Assembly: GCA_037127255.1 (NCBI GenBank)
Contig: JBANSL010000004.1
Coordinates: 496,001-560,000, forward strand
Direction of reading: 5' to 3'
Origin: Persicaria tinctoria
Taxonomy: Eukaryota; Streptophyta; Magnoliopsida; Caryophyllales; Polygonaceae
DNA length: 64,000 nucleotides
Shown: positions 12,114 to 24,639 of the stretch, in pieces
How positions within the stretch are numbered: the first letter of the stretch is position 1
Layout of the letters: the number at the start of each line of letters is the position of its first letter
Program-made: the position numbers and the translations under genes
Notes under the pieces: model-generated
The model's input: only the letters and a program-made list of their open reading frames with translations
The model's database searches: none
Told to the model about the DNA's origin: nothing

Positions 12114-12620
12114 CGGTGGACTGAGCCGCCCAAGTTCAATCTCCTTCACTTCCACTTCTGACGCCGGCCACCCTAAGCCCATCTCCTTCGATCTCCTTCT
12201 CCACTTCGCTTCCGCTTCTGACACCGGTCACCAAGTCCATCTCCTTCGATCACGTACTTCGCTTCTGCTTCTGACGCCGTCTACCCAAGTCCATCTCTGT
12301 TGAGAGATGTGAATGAGACCAAAATTGTCCCACATCGAAAGCTGAACATAACAAGCTCTAGTATATGAGCCGGTGGGCTACTCCTTCTATTACCAATTGG
12401 TTTTAGAATGGAACCTCACTCGGTTTGTGTGCTAGGCTACTAGTGCATGTGCGCCCGTGCACACGACCCCCAGTCATCGGTCCGAGTCGGATTTTGATAA
12501 TCTCCTTCGCCACTTCTCTTTCGCTTTTGACGCCGACCACGTACCCCAAGTCCTTCTCCTGATTTTTCGATCTGTGTTTCGACCTCTAGGGTTGTAACTA
12601 GTTGAGGGTTTTTTTTTCAT
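12114..12620 (+). repeat. CT-rich minisatellite with roughly 55-65 bp units (C1 and TRIM insertion target)
   Basis: Imperfect repeats of the type ccatctccttcgatc, then cacttcgcttccgcttc, tgacgccgg, ccaccaagt. They begin left of C1 (6350-6423), continue at 12130-12297, and resume after the TRIM LTR at 12500-12570. The block resembles a transcribed leader (followed by ctagggttgtaac). No coding product is assigned. Confidence 0.6.
12298..12499 (+). mobile_element. TRIM-like solo LTR, 202 bp
   Basis: Begins TGTTGAGAGATG and ends ttttgata (last base pair TA instead of CA). It is flanked by a perfect 5-bp TSD atctc (12293-12297 and 12500-12504). Internal motifs gtcccacat, ccaattggttttag and tggaacc are typical of plant TRIM-class LTRs. 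A second, diverged copy lies in opposite orientation at 61154-61319. Confidence 0.75.
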
Positions 12621-13784
12621 TCAGTTTCTCTAAGATTTTTTTTAATTTGTTGTTAGATTGCAGGGGTTTGAGAGACATGAGTTTTTAATTATTTGTTCAA
12701 TTTTCAGGTACATTTGTAGACTTCATGTACAAATTAATCAGTAATTCTCCTTATATGCCATTAATTTAATTAGGTGTTCTTGTTTATGAGTGTTTGATAG
12801 CAATACTAGCTAGTGGAGAAGGATGTGGTGTCTTGTGGTTTCAAAGATTGAAGGAGGAGGGAAAGTTTGCCAATGACTAGAGAAGGATAAGTTTAGACTG
12901 CAAAACCACTGGCACAATTGTGCCTACAGTGGTATTCATGAGGTTTTTCTTTTTTTTTAATAAAAAAAATTGCACAACGGTTGTTTTAGAAAACCGTTGT
13001 GCATTTGCAAAATATTTAAGAAAAAAAAGAAACATAGTGCTTTTTACAAATAAGCGTTGTCCTTGTGCTTTTCACAATAATTTTTAAAAAAAAAAACACT
13101 CTTAAATATCTCTCGGCGTTTTGATTAACAACACAAGCGTTGTCCTTCCCTAATAAAAAACCGCTCTTAATGAGCCGATTTGTACTAGTGATTCCTCATT
13201 CATTTGTGCAATCCTGTGATTTTAAAAAATAGTTCATTCTTTGAGTTATCGTTTATACTTTATATGTAAATATGTAATATCAAATATGAAAGGGAAGAAC
13301 TCAAGCACTCTTATGAAGGAGAGAAAGTTCATATTTGCAATACCATGGGTGAGATTCTTGTGTAACAACTTGGTCACTATCATTGTGTTTCCATAGCGAA
13401 AAAAAAAAATTGCCATAGACTATATATCTCTGTTAGTTATTTTTTTGTTGACGATAAACTTCTGTTTGATCAGTACACAAATCAATTTCTTAGCATTCAT
13501 TTGATAGTCAAAACCTGCTTTGATCATTGTGGCTTGTTGGCATGATTTGTATCTTATTTTGAAACATCCAAGAATAAGATTCATGTTGATTTTAGGAAGT
13601 CGATTTGTATGGTGTCCTTTTGGATGCTGAACTTTATTTTGAAGGGACATGTAATGAAAAATTCCCTAGTACAAAATCTTTATAGAAGAAGATCTTAGTA
13701 CTATGTTGGTTTAGTTCATCCATTCAAGCCATTAACTTAATGGAGTTCTTGCATACTTTATGTAGTGGTATGGAATTAACTCAG
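12621..13784. other. AT-rich spacer or intron with a possible CACTA-end fragment
   Basis: Likely 5' intron of the lipase pseudogene that starts at 13785. A short segment (about 12907-13190) begins cactggcacaa and ends ttgtactagtg, resembling a tiny CACTA derivative, but its flanks (aac and att) do not match. Nothing else is recognised. Confidence 0.35.
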
Positions 13785-14419
13785 AGGGCCTTGAAATCTT
13801 CTGCAAAAGTTGGTTGCTTGAAGATGGTTCTATGGAATGATTTGTTTTTGTCATGGCTAAGGCAACACCTGCACATTCTTCTTCCACTATGCCAGATTGC
13901 ACCTCAGGCGACAGACCATGGAGCTTTCGTCGCCTAAGTTCAGTTCCGGCGACGAACTTATAAGTGTTCGTCGCCTAAATATCCCAATACCTAAATACGG
14001 TCGCCTGAATATAGTTTCAAAGATTAGATTTAGGCGACGAATTAGTTTCAAAGTCCGTCGCTTGAACATATTTTAGACGACGAACTTATTTCAGGCGACG
14101 AACATTTATATAAATACGGTCGCCTGAATATAGGCTCCAGTTATGGTTGTCAGAAATAACTCATTTAGGCGACGAACATATAAATTTCGTCGCTTGAAAG
14201 ATATTTAAGGGGACGAACATATAAATTCCGTCGCTTGAAAGATATTTCAGGAGACGAACATATAAATTCCGTCGCTTGAATGATATTTCAGGTGACGAAC
14301 ATAGGTTTCCGTCGCTATAATGATTTTTCAGGCACCAAGATTTTTCGCCTAAATTTTTGTAAAAATTTAAAATAAATTCAGGTGACCAATATTTAATTCT
14401 AAGTCCGTCACTTGAAAAC

Positions 14420-15180
14420 TTATAATCTTATTATATTTATAATTTTATTATATTTTAATACAACCATATTCATTAGGTAATATTCATAATATTTCTATAA
14501 AACAATACTAAAGTATTTAAGTAGAGATATATTTATCATGTTTTTATATGAGTTCATGTATTTGTTAATAATATATTCATATATGTATGAATATAATATG
14601 AGTAATAACTGATAAGTCATAAAACATTCAAATATATCATGCTGTAATCAATAAATTTGTAATGTTATAATCATATTGTTATAAAATCATAACTTATAAT
14701 GTCATGAATTATAAATTAATTATGTAATATTTTTTTAAAGTTAAAATACATAGTATAACATTAATTAGGTAATTTTTTTTATAAAACCATACTAACTAAC
14801 GTTGTATTTGTAAAAATAATTTGTAATGTTATAATCTATATAGATGTAAATTAAATTTCCAAATGATCATTTATTCTTCTTTTTTTTTTTTTTTTGCTCT
14901 TAGCTCCTAAAATGTTAATTATTTTTAAGAAGTCTAAAATAAATGGAAATATAAAAAGCCTAGTTTTTTTAACAAATCTAATGAATTTTGATAAACTAAA
15001 AAATCTTATAATTATACCATAGAAAAGCTTTGAAATTTTGAATCCATTATACTAAGAATGATATTGAGAGCTTTAAAACTTTAAATCCATTGTGATGGAT
15101 GTCATATGTGAAATTCTAATTTCCGTTAAAGTTTAAGACTACGAATAATATTGAGAGTTTGATTGTTAATATATTTTATA
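14420..15180. other. AT-rich C2 interior
   Basis: Very AT-rich, with no gene, repeat family or RNA that I can support. Confidence 0.5.
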
Positions 15181-15189
15181 ATAGATATC

Positions 15190-16490
15190 ACATATAAATT
15201 TTCAATTTCCGTTTGAGATTGAGATCAATATCGAAATTGAGATTGAGATCAATATCGAAATTGAGATTGAGATCAATATCAAGATTGAGACTGAGATTGA
15301 GATTTTGGTTGACGAATATAGATTTTGTGATAGATGTTATATATGAATTTCTATTTTTCATTTGAGTTTGAAATTGATGTTAAGATTGATATTGAGAGTT
15401 TGGTTGTTATATATAGATTTTATGATAGATGCTAGTATGCTACATATAAATTTTCAATTTTCATATGAGTATGAGATTGAGATCAATATCGAGATTGCTA
15501 TTGAGATTGACGTTGTGATTGATATTGAAATCGAGATCAAGATTGAGATTTTGGTTGAAGAATATAGATTTTGTGATAGATGTTATATATAAATTTATAA
15601 TGTCCGTTTGAAATTGAGATTTTAACTAAAACATTTTGATAGAAACATTTCTAATCTTTTATTGAAATTGAGATTGAGATTTTGGTTATTATATATAAAT
15701 ATTGTGATAGATATTATATATGAATCTCCAATCGATCATTTTATTTATAAATTCATAAAACAAGAATTGAAGGCCTTAAGATGTTAAATTTTATAATAAT
15801 GACTTATAAGATGTATAAAATCAATATAGATGTAAAATTTTCAATTGATCGTGTATTCTTGATATTTTTTTTGCTCTTAGCTCCTAAAATGTTAATTGTA
15901 TTGTCATATATAGATAGATTCTTATAAAATAATAAAAAATTTAGTTAGATCAATTGAGATTGAGATCGAAATCGATATCGAGATTGATGTTGAGATTTTA
16001 ATTTGGTTGTTAATATAGATTTTGAGATTGAGATTGAGATCAATATCGAGATTAGATTGACATAGTGATTGGTATTGAGATCGAGATCAAGATTGAGATT
16101 GAGATTTTGGTTGATAAAAATAGATTTTGCGATAGATGTTATATATGAATTTCTGATTTCCATTTGAGTTTGAGATTGAGACTAAGATTGATATGGAGAG
16201 TTTGATTTTTAAATATAGATTTTATAATATTATATATATTTCCAATTTTCATTTGAGATTGAAATTTAGATCAATATCGAGGTTGATATTGAGATTGACA
16301 TTGTGATTGATATTGAGATCGAGATCAAGATTGAAACTGAGATTGAGATTTTGGTTGATAAATATAGATTTTGTGATAGATGTTATATATAAATTTCTAA
16401 TATCCATTTGAGATTGAGATTGAGATTTTGGTTGTTATATATAGATATTGTGATAGATATTATATTGAATTTCCAATTGATCATTTTTTT
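15190..16490. repeat. GATTGAGATC(A)ATATCGA-type nested tandem repeats
   Basis: Short 6-12 bp motifs (gattgagatcaatatcga, attgagattgag) are embedded in larger blocks that recur with a shared tail (ttggttgataaatatagatt, ttgtgatagatgttatatat). At least four such blocks are visible, at about 15190, 15450, 15960 and 16260. Open frames here encode I/E/D/R periodicities and are not genes. Confidence 0.75.
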
Positions 16491-16847
16491 TTATAAATTC
16501 ATAAAACGGGAATTGAAGGCCCTAAGATGTTAAATTTTATAATAATGACTTATAGGATGTATAAAATCAACATAGATGTAAAATTGAATTAATTGGATAG
16601 ATTTTCAGAAAAGAAGTCTATAATAATAAGTGTAGAACCTATTCTAATAAGAATAAATAATATATAATGTTCCAATTAAACTTCAACCATGTAAGAGTAG
16701 AAAAAACATTATTTATGTATTTATATAATAATAAGTATAGAACATATCCTAATAAGAATAAATAATAATATAAACAATCAAAAGATTATATCATATAAAT
16801 TTTCATAGACATCATCATTTTTTATTTAAAAAATCAATATCTTAAAT

Positions 16848-19054
16848 TGTTGTTAGTCGAGATCGACTATGCTAGTCGAGATCGACCAAGATCCTCGGGA
16901 AATTTGTTGTTAAGGAGTGAATCGAGTATGAAATATAATGAAATAGATCAAACCAGACTTAGGCCCCAGCAAATAAATACAAGACTCCTCCAATGCAGTA
17001 AGAGAAAGTCAGGATCGAATCCACGAGGAAGCACGTCAGCAGTTCTCAGGTAGCTGTAGATCTCACAGACGAAGCAGCAAAAAGACAGAAACAAGGAAGC
17101 AAGGAAAGAAACAGAAATAAAACAGAAAATAACAAACAAAAGCAATGAACTAAACGAAGTCAGAAAAGACAAAGCAAAGCATAAACTAAATCGAGGACAC
17201 AGAAGCTACTCGATCTCGACCACAAGCTCCTCGAGATCGACAAAGGTAAGTCGACAGAAACAGAAAAATCGAAGACGACAGAAGAAAACACAACTCGAGA
17301 TAGACTGGACCCTACTCGAGATCGATTAGGTGGTACTCGATCTCGACAAGCTCTCTTCTATGTCGACTAAGAATGCAGAAAACTCAGAAATTTAAATTGC
17401 AAATTCTCAAACCCAAACTCAGATTTTTGACGAAATAAATCAATATAATGAAAGACTCCCAAGACTAGGGTTTCAATCACCACAACGATAACCATGCAAA
17501 GTAACACATAAAGGCATAAAAGATCATGCTTTCCATCAAACAACTTTCCTTGTTAACAAATAGGCATATAGAGGCTTTCGCATAAACCCTAATTGTTACT
17601 AACCCTTTTTCACATAATTAATCCAAGTTGCATTAAGATCACTTTCGCTTCAATAACACAAACAAGGATCACCTTCAACTCTCGCAAAAGAATCATGCTT
17701 ATAGGGATAGAAGACGAATTGCATAAAAAGATCTGACCTTTACCCCATCACCTCATATGGCCACCGTCGGGCTCGCCCCAGCCCCAGAAGTGGGTGGACT
17801 ACTCACGCCTCATCGCAATAACAGACATTGATGTATAAAAAGAAACTTTCATTAACTAAATTCAAAGCCTTTACAATCCCGGCAATCAACTTTCGCAGAA
17901 AGCCAAAACCCTAAAAACTTTAGAACTCCTAAAACTCTATGTGTAATTGTGTCTCTGAATTGGAATGAATGAAAAACCAGCCCATAGGGCTTTATTTATA
18001 GCCTTCTAATCCTTGCTAATCAAGGATAGAATCTTCTATCTATATCTACTTAAAGCTAAAAGATAAATAAAATGCTTTAAGGAAGTAAATCAACAAGGAA
18101 AAGATAATTCTAAAGTGGGTAAGTCTTCATGTCTTGATAGATCTCCTTCCATAGATAGAACTTGATCAAATTTGGATAGAATCTTCCTCCTTCGGCCCCA
18201 AGGAATCCCAGCTCGACTAGGATAGCTCTCGACGACGCGTTGCTGGAAACTGGTCTACTCGACATCGACAAGGGTTAGTCGACATCGACTAGGACTCGTC
18301 GTCTTGGCTAACTGGTGCTCGACGTGGCTCGGTCTTGGCTCCTGACGCTCGTCGACCTCGAGTAGCCTCAGTCGACCTCGAGTAGGAAAGTTTTGCCGAC
18401 TAGGTCTCCTCGGGTAGGTGTGCTCGACAAGCTCGGATCTGGGCTCTGGCCTTCGTCGATCTCGACTAGGGCTTGTCGAGATCGAGTAGAGGTGTGGACG
18501 AAGACGACTCTCTGGTGGCGTCGAGGACTCCTCCTCGGCATGGACTAGGACTGGCGCTGGGCTTACTCGACCTCGACAAGGGTCTCCTCGAGATCGAGTA
18601 GAGTTGCTCGGCCTCCTCGTCCTCTCCGGGTGTGATGTCTGGGCTTCGTCGATCTCGACCAGGTCTTGTCGAGATCGAGTTGGGTCCGGAACTTGGTTGG
18701 TCTGGCTCTCGACCTTGCTCCTGATCGACAAGGCTTGCTCGGACATGCTCGTCGAGATCGAGTAAGAGCTACTCGAGATCGAGTAGCCTGGTTTCTCGGC
18801 TCGATTCGGCTGGTTCCGTTGCTGCTTTGCCTTTGGACTTCTGTAGTGGATTTCCGAGCTTTTCCGACCTTCTTTAGAATTGCTGTAAAATGCCTCGAAA
18901 TCTGCGATTTAAACAGAAACTGGTGTAGATTCCATAATTTGGCAAATAAACTTAAACTACCTAGATTCTGTACTATCTTAGCCCAAATGAATGCAATGTA
19001 TGCAGAAATCGATATAAGCTTTGCGGTTAAACATGGCAGATTCAGCTCACAACA
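16848..19054 (-). mobile_element. Diverged solo LTR of the TCGA-repeat gypsy family
   Basis: Collinear with the LTRs at 49501-51406 and 56287-58194. Shared landmarks include gaatccacgaggaagcacgt, gaatcatgcttatagggata, a gaagtgggtggactactcac block, and an end with gctcacaaca. It is richer in TCGA-core motifs (gtcgatctcgac, cttgtcgagatcgag), especially at 18200-18790. No internal region or second LTR is attached. The start is duplicated: tgttgttagtcg at 16848 and tgttgttaagg at 16905, 57 bp apart. No clean 5-bp TSD is visible; instead a 35-bp direct repeat (16815-16849 and 19059-19092) flanks it. Confidence 0.8.
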
Positions 19055-19319
19055 AAAAATCATTTTTTTGTAAGAATCAATATCTTAAATTGTAAGAATG
19101 AACTAATTTTTTGAATAAAAATAATAACAATGTATCTAATTAGATTAACCATTTTAAAATTAATATATCATTTAAATTTACATAAAAGTTATTTTTTTAT
19201 ATATAATTCTTCAAGAATAGGAAAAAACATGGAAAATTGAAAATTAAATACACTTTAATTTTGCAAAAAAAAAAACTGAAGAAACATTAAAACAAAAACA
19301 AAAAAGATGAAAAATAAAA
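19055..19319. other. AT-rich spacer
   Basis: Contains the second copy of the 35-bp direct repeat (aatcaatatcttaaattg core) and A-rich sequence. No gene. Confidence 0.5.
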
Positions 19320-20279
19320 GGGATTTTTTGCTAAATGGCCATTTTGGATCCAATTTTTAAGTTATAAGCCACAAGGGTGGCATTATTAGGTAATATGCCA
19401 CATTTTCCAATTATACCCTGCCTTACTAATCCCCTTTTTTATTCACATCAACGCCCTCCTGGTTCTCCCTCCTTCCCGCGTTCTCCAATCTCCGACGCTC
19501 TTCCTCTCGGCCTCTCCTTCGACATCCACCCCGATCAATCCCGGTGTTCCTCCTCAAGCATCCGCCGCCACCGTCGCCACCGTCGCCGCCCCAATTTGGT
19601 GGAGACCAATTCAATTGGTGGAAGAACAGAGAGATTCGAAGCCGACTACATCAACGCTCCTCCCCCCACCGCCGCCGGTGACGCCCCCAGCCGAAGCCTC
19701 AGACCGAGGGATCCGAAGCCGAGGCGGCGGGATCCAGATCCGGCCGGCTTTTCACAGTCGGATGCTTCACGGAGGAGAAGGCGAAGGCGATCCAGATCAA
19801 AATTGTAGAAATCTGCTCCGAATACTGAAAATGGAGGACGATCGGGAATCTACTCAATTATGTTTATCTTCTCTCTCCACGAACACCCCAATCCCTTCTT
19901 TCGTACTCGAATCCGAGTTCAAACCGGTCGATTTTTAATTAATTTCCATGCTAACAGGACAACGATCAGATTTGGGAAGCAAAAATACATGTAAAGCGGT
20001 GGACTGGTGGAGAAGGGATTTTTCACTGTATAAAGGTGTCAACCATCACAAATGAATAAATGAATGACATAAACAATGAGCTGTCAACCACCACAAATGT
20101 CTTGACGTGGGCTTGCTACAAGTTGGGTTTGGATAAAGGTGTGTGAGTTGGGCTATATGATCCACTAAATTCCCATCCACCATGATTACATAATGTAAAG
20201 TGGCGGAGAAGGGATTTTTCATTGTGCACATAAATATGACATTGGTATTTCGATATACTAAGGTCATAAACACTGTAAC

Positions 20280-23200
20280 CAAAATAAAAAAAAAAGATTA
20301 TAGATACTGTAATCAAAATAAAAACACGGTTATAGACACTGTAACCACTATAAAAACAAAGTCATAAACACTGTAATCAAAAGGAAAACCATATAGACGA
20401 TGTAACCAAAATAAAAACATGGTCATAGACACTGTCACCACTATAAAAATAGGGTCATAGACACTTTAATCAAAGAAAAACCTTAGGACAAAGGGAAGCA
20501 CAAACACTATAGGGGCTAATGAAAGCCAAAATACATGTGATGACAGTTTTCTCTAATTTCTAATTTCTAGTTTTCTAGATTTTTTAAAAGTAGTGTCACC
20601 AAAATAAATAAAAATGTACCTACAGTTGTCACCACAATAAAAATAGGATCATAGACACTGTAACCACTATAAAAACACGGTCAAATACACTGTAATCAAA
20701 AGGAAAACCCTATATATGATGTAACCAAAATAAAAACAGCTTTATAGACATTGTCTCCACTATGAAAAAAGGTTCATAAACACTGTAATCAAAAGAAAAT
20801 CCTAGGAAAAGAGAAGTACAAACCCTATAAGGGCTAATGAGGAGCCAAAATACATGTGGTGACAGTTGTTCTCTAATTTCTAATTTCTAGTTTTTTAGAT
20901 TTTTTAAAATTAGTATCACCACAATAAAAAAAATTAAAAATGTAACTACTATTGTAACCACTATAAAAAAAATAAAGTCATAGATATTGTCACCACTATA
21001 AAAACATGGTCATAGACATTGTAATCAAAGGAAAATCATATCATAAAGGAAGCACAAACCCTATAGGGGCTATTGAAAAGCCAAAATAAATGTGGCGACA
21101 GTTCTCCTCTAATACATGAATGGGTAAGAGTGTCATAGACACTGTAATCAAAATAAAAAGTGTCATAGCCACTGTCACCACTATAAAAATAAAGTCATAG
21201 ACACTGTAATCAAAAGAAAAACTCTATAGGCGCTTTAACCAAAATAAAAATAGCTTTATAGACACTGTCACCACTATGAAAAAAGGTTCATAGACACTGT
21301 AATCAAAGGACAACCCTAGGAAAAGGGAAGCACAAACCCTATATGGGCTAATGAGAAGCCAATATTCATGTGTTGACAGTTCTCCTCTAATATATGAATG
21401 GGTAAGAGAGCCATAGACGCTGTAATCAAAATCAAAACAGTGTCATAGCCACTGTCACCACTATAAAAACAAATCCATAGACACTGTAATCAAAAGGAAA
21501 ACACTATAGACGCTGTAACCAAAATAAAAACAGCTTTATAGACATTGTCTCCACTATTAAAAAGGTTCATAGACACTGTAATCAAAGGAAAACCCTAGGA
21601 AAAGGGAAGCACAAACCCTATATAGGCTAATGAGAAGCGAAAATACATGTGGTGACAGTTCTTCTCTAATTTTTAATTTGTAGTTTTTTAGATTTTTTTA
21701 AAGTAGTGTCAACACAATAAAAAAATTAAAAATGTAACTACTATTGTAACCACTATAAAAAAATAAAGTCATAGATACTGTCACCACTATAAAAACACGG
21801 TAATAAACACTGTAATCAAAAGGAAATCATATGATAAGTGAAGCACAAACACTATAGGGGCTAGTGAGAAGCCAAAATAAATGTGGTGACAGTTCTCCTA
21901 TAATAAATAAATGGGTAAGAGGATCATAGACACTGTAATCAAAATAAAAAGTGTCATAGCCACTGTCACCACTATAAAAATAAAGTCATAGACACTGTAA
22001 TCAAAAGGAAAATTCTATAGACGCTTTAACCAAAATAAAAACAGGGTTATAGACATGGTCACCACTATAAAAAAAAGGATCATAGACACTGTAATCAAAG
22101 GAAAACCCTAACACAAGTGAAGCACAAACCTTATAGGGCTAATGAGAAGAATATATTCATGTGGTGACAATTTTCCTCTAATATATGAATGGGTACGATG
22201 GACATAGACGCAGTAACCAAAATAAAAATAGGGTCATAGATACTGTCACCACTATAAGAACATGGTCATAGACACTGTAATCAAAGGGAAATCATATCAT
22301 AAAGGAAGAACAAACCCTATAGGGACTAATGAGAAGTCAAAATAAATGTGATGAAAATTCTCCTGTAATACATGAATGGGTAAGGTCATAAACACTGTAA
22401 TCAAAATAAAAACAGTGTCATAGCCACTGTCACCACTATGAAAACAAAGTCATTGACACTGTAATCAAAAGGAAAACCCTATAGACGCTGTAATAAAAAT
22501 AAAAACAGTTGTATAAACACTGTCACCACTATGAAAAAAGGTTCATATACATTGTAATCAAAAGAAAACCCTAAGAAAAGGGAAGCATAAACCTTAAAGG
22601 GGCTAATGAGAAGCCAAAAGAACATGTGATGTACAATATGATTTAGGGTTTAGGGTTAAGTCTTTAGGGTTTAGGGCCAAGGCCCTAAACCCTAAATCCT
22701 AAACCCTAAAATGTTAAGTACAGTATGTCGTTAAGAGATGATTACTGTCATCAAATGGAAAACCTTAGGACAAGGTAAGCACATACCCTAAAGGGGCTAA
22801 TGAGAAGCCAAAAGACATTAGGTGAACAGTTCTCCTTCAATATATGAATGAATAAGAGAGTCATATCCACTGTCACCACTATAAAAATCGGGTCATAGAC
22901 ACTGTCACCACTATGAAAAAAAGGTCTTAGACACTGTAATCAAAGGAAAACCCTTATAGTGTTATAACCAAAATAAAAACAAGGTCATAGACACTGTCAC
23001 CCCTATGAATAAAGGGTCAAAGACACTGTAATCAAAGAAAAACCATACGATAAGGGAGGCACAAACCCTATAGAGGCTAATGAGAAGCCAAAATACATGT
23101 GGTGACAGTTCTTTTCTAATAAATGAATGGGTAAAGGGATCATAGACGTTGTAATCAAAATATAAATAGAGTCATAGACACTGCCACCACTATAAAAACA

Positions 23201-23290
23201 AGGTCATAAACATTGTCACTAAAATAAAAATGAGGTCATAGACACTGTCACCAATATAAAATAGGGTCATAAACACTGTAACCAAAAGAA
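20280..23290. repeat. Higher-order tandem array, 3 kb
   Basis: Basic motif of 36-45 bp: gtcatagacactgtaatcaa plus aaggaaaacc, alternating with actgtcaccactataaaaac. These are grouped into superunits marked by gggaagcacaaaccctatag plus gggctaatgagaagcc. I count about eleven markers, at roughly 20500, 20815, 21045, 21325, 21605, 21840, 22110, 22300, 22585, 22775 and 23050, giving 190-320 bp spacing. No coding capacity. This looks like a young satellite seed inside a transposon. Confidence 0.9.
22641..22710. repeat. Interstitial telomere-type repeats in head-to-head orientation
   Basis: TTTAGGG units on one side face CCCTAAA units on the other. The perfect core palindrome is TTTAGGGTTTAGGGCC (22663-22678), a two-base AA spacer, then GGCCCTAAACCCTAAA (22681-22696). 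It sits between two superunits of the tandem array. Confidence 0.9.
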
Positions 23291-24639
23291 AAAAAATTGG
23301 TCACTTCATCTCAAAATCCATGCCATTACGTATTTGCACAAAATTTCATCTCAAAATCCGCCAATTTCTATCAACATATGGTAGGCCGTTACTTGTTAAA
23401 CATAAATAAAACATTAAGAATGTAAGCTATGGAGGACCTCTTGGTGACAGCAAAATCAAGTGCAGTTTCATTGTAAATCAAATATCAATTAATTAATATT
23501 CCATGAAAATTAGATTGTAGGCCATGTTGGGCCGTAGTTCATATTTTTTGGTTTGACTTGCCTCTACACATAATTTGTTCACAAAGAGGGCTGATTTTGA
23601 AAAGCTTTTGTTTACAACTAAGAACCAATCTTTTAGATGTTTGGTGACACTGTAACATGTCCGTCGAGCGCCTTCGTTTGAGACTTTTGATCAATTTGGG
23701 CACACGATGATGAGATTGAGAAGATTAATGCCATTCCACTATTTCAAACACAGGAAGATCAACTCACTGATTACACAATTTTAATGGTGTAATCAACCGT
23801 GAATGTGCACACTGAGATAATTGATTACACAATTTCAATGTGCACACTGTAATCAATAGCAGCAAAACCCAACCCAAAGTGAAATCACTAGTGAAACCAC
23901 ATCTCTGCAGAAATTATCACATCACATATGCATCTGCTTCCTTTGCCTCCAGAGAATCACATCTGCAACATCAGAAATTGAGGATCACTAGGGAATCTAT
24001 GGCGCTCCAAGGTTATAGATCTGAACCAAGAAGGGCGGGGGAGGGCGGTTGGTGGAGGAAGACAGCACCGGCGTAGGTTGTCGAAGAAACCGAAGTCGAA
24101 GTCGCTGGTGCCGGGCAAAAACCGAAGTCGCTGCAGCAGAGGGATTCCAAAAACCGAAGTCACTGGTGCCGGATTCCAAAAACGAAATCGAAAGTTAGGG
24201 TAGCGGATTCGACAGCGAGGTCGGAGCCGAACCAATAGAAGGGGAGGCCGACGAGGAGGGAGAAAGAGAGACCGGTGGCGAGCAATCTGGAGGGGAGGAG
24301 GAGGTGATCGGCAGCGGCGGAGGCGCAGGAGGAGGAAAAATCCACCGGTGATGGAGAAGGCCGGAGAGAGAGAAATGGAGAGGAGACGGAGAGAGACGGT
24401 ATCTGGGAACATGAAATTAATTGAGGGAGGGGTATAGGTAAGGGTAAAAGGGGTATTATGAAAATATTTTGGCCATTTACTAGCAAAGAAAAGCCTTTAG
24501 GCCATTCAAAATAAAATAAGGGGAGGGAAAATAGAGTAGAGGCGGCAAATTTGGGAGGAGAGGCGGGCAAGTAACAAATTGAAAATCAAATTGAAATTGA
24601 AGCGGGCCGGTTTTAAAATGAACTTGGACGCGTTTAGGG

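Larger units (their letters stand above)
19320..24507. mobile_element. Probable MULE-like element carrying the 3-kb tandem array
   Basis: The left end GGGATTTTTTGCTAAATGGCC resembles the inverted right end GGCTTTTCTTTGCTAGTAAA followed by TGGCC. A 9-bp direct repeat aaaataaaa (19311-19319 and 24508-24516) could be the TSD, but it is low complexity. Inside each end is a GC-rich, exon-like segment (19440-19940 plus, 24420-23990 minus) with Pro/Arg/Ser-rich frames, typical of captured leaders. No MURA-type transposase is seen. Boundaries are uncertain. Confidence 0.4.

Noticed and set aside
12907..13190. Tiny CACTA element with ends cactggcacaa and ttgtactagtg
   Set aside because: Terminal repeats match weakly and the 3-bp flanks aac and att differ, so it is not counted as a bounded element.
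13740..13937. 65-codon frame across the left edge of C2
   Set aside because: It crosses the transposon boundary and is out of frame with the lipase exon it overlaps.
18255..19073. Overlapping 130-166 codon frames on both strands at 18.2-19.1 kb
   Set aside because: They lie in a solo LTR; the TCGA palindromes keep both strands free of stops.
20280..23290. CRISPR-like repeat array
   Set aside because: Repeats vary in length and sequence, there are no unique spacers of constant size, and the context is a plant transposon.
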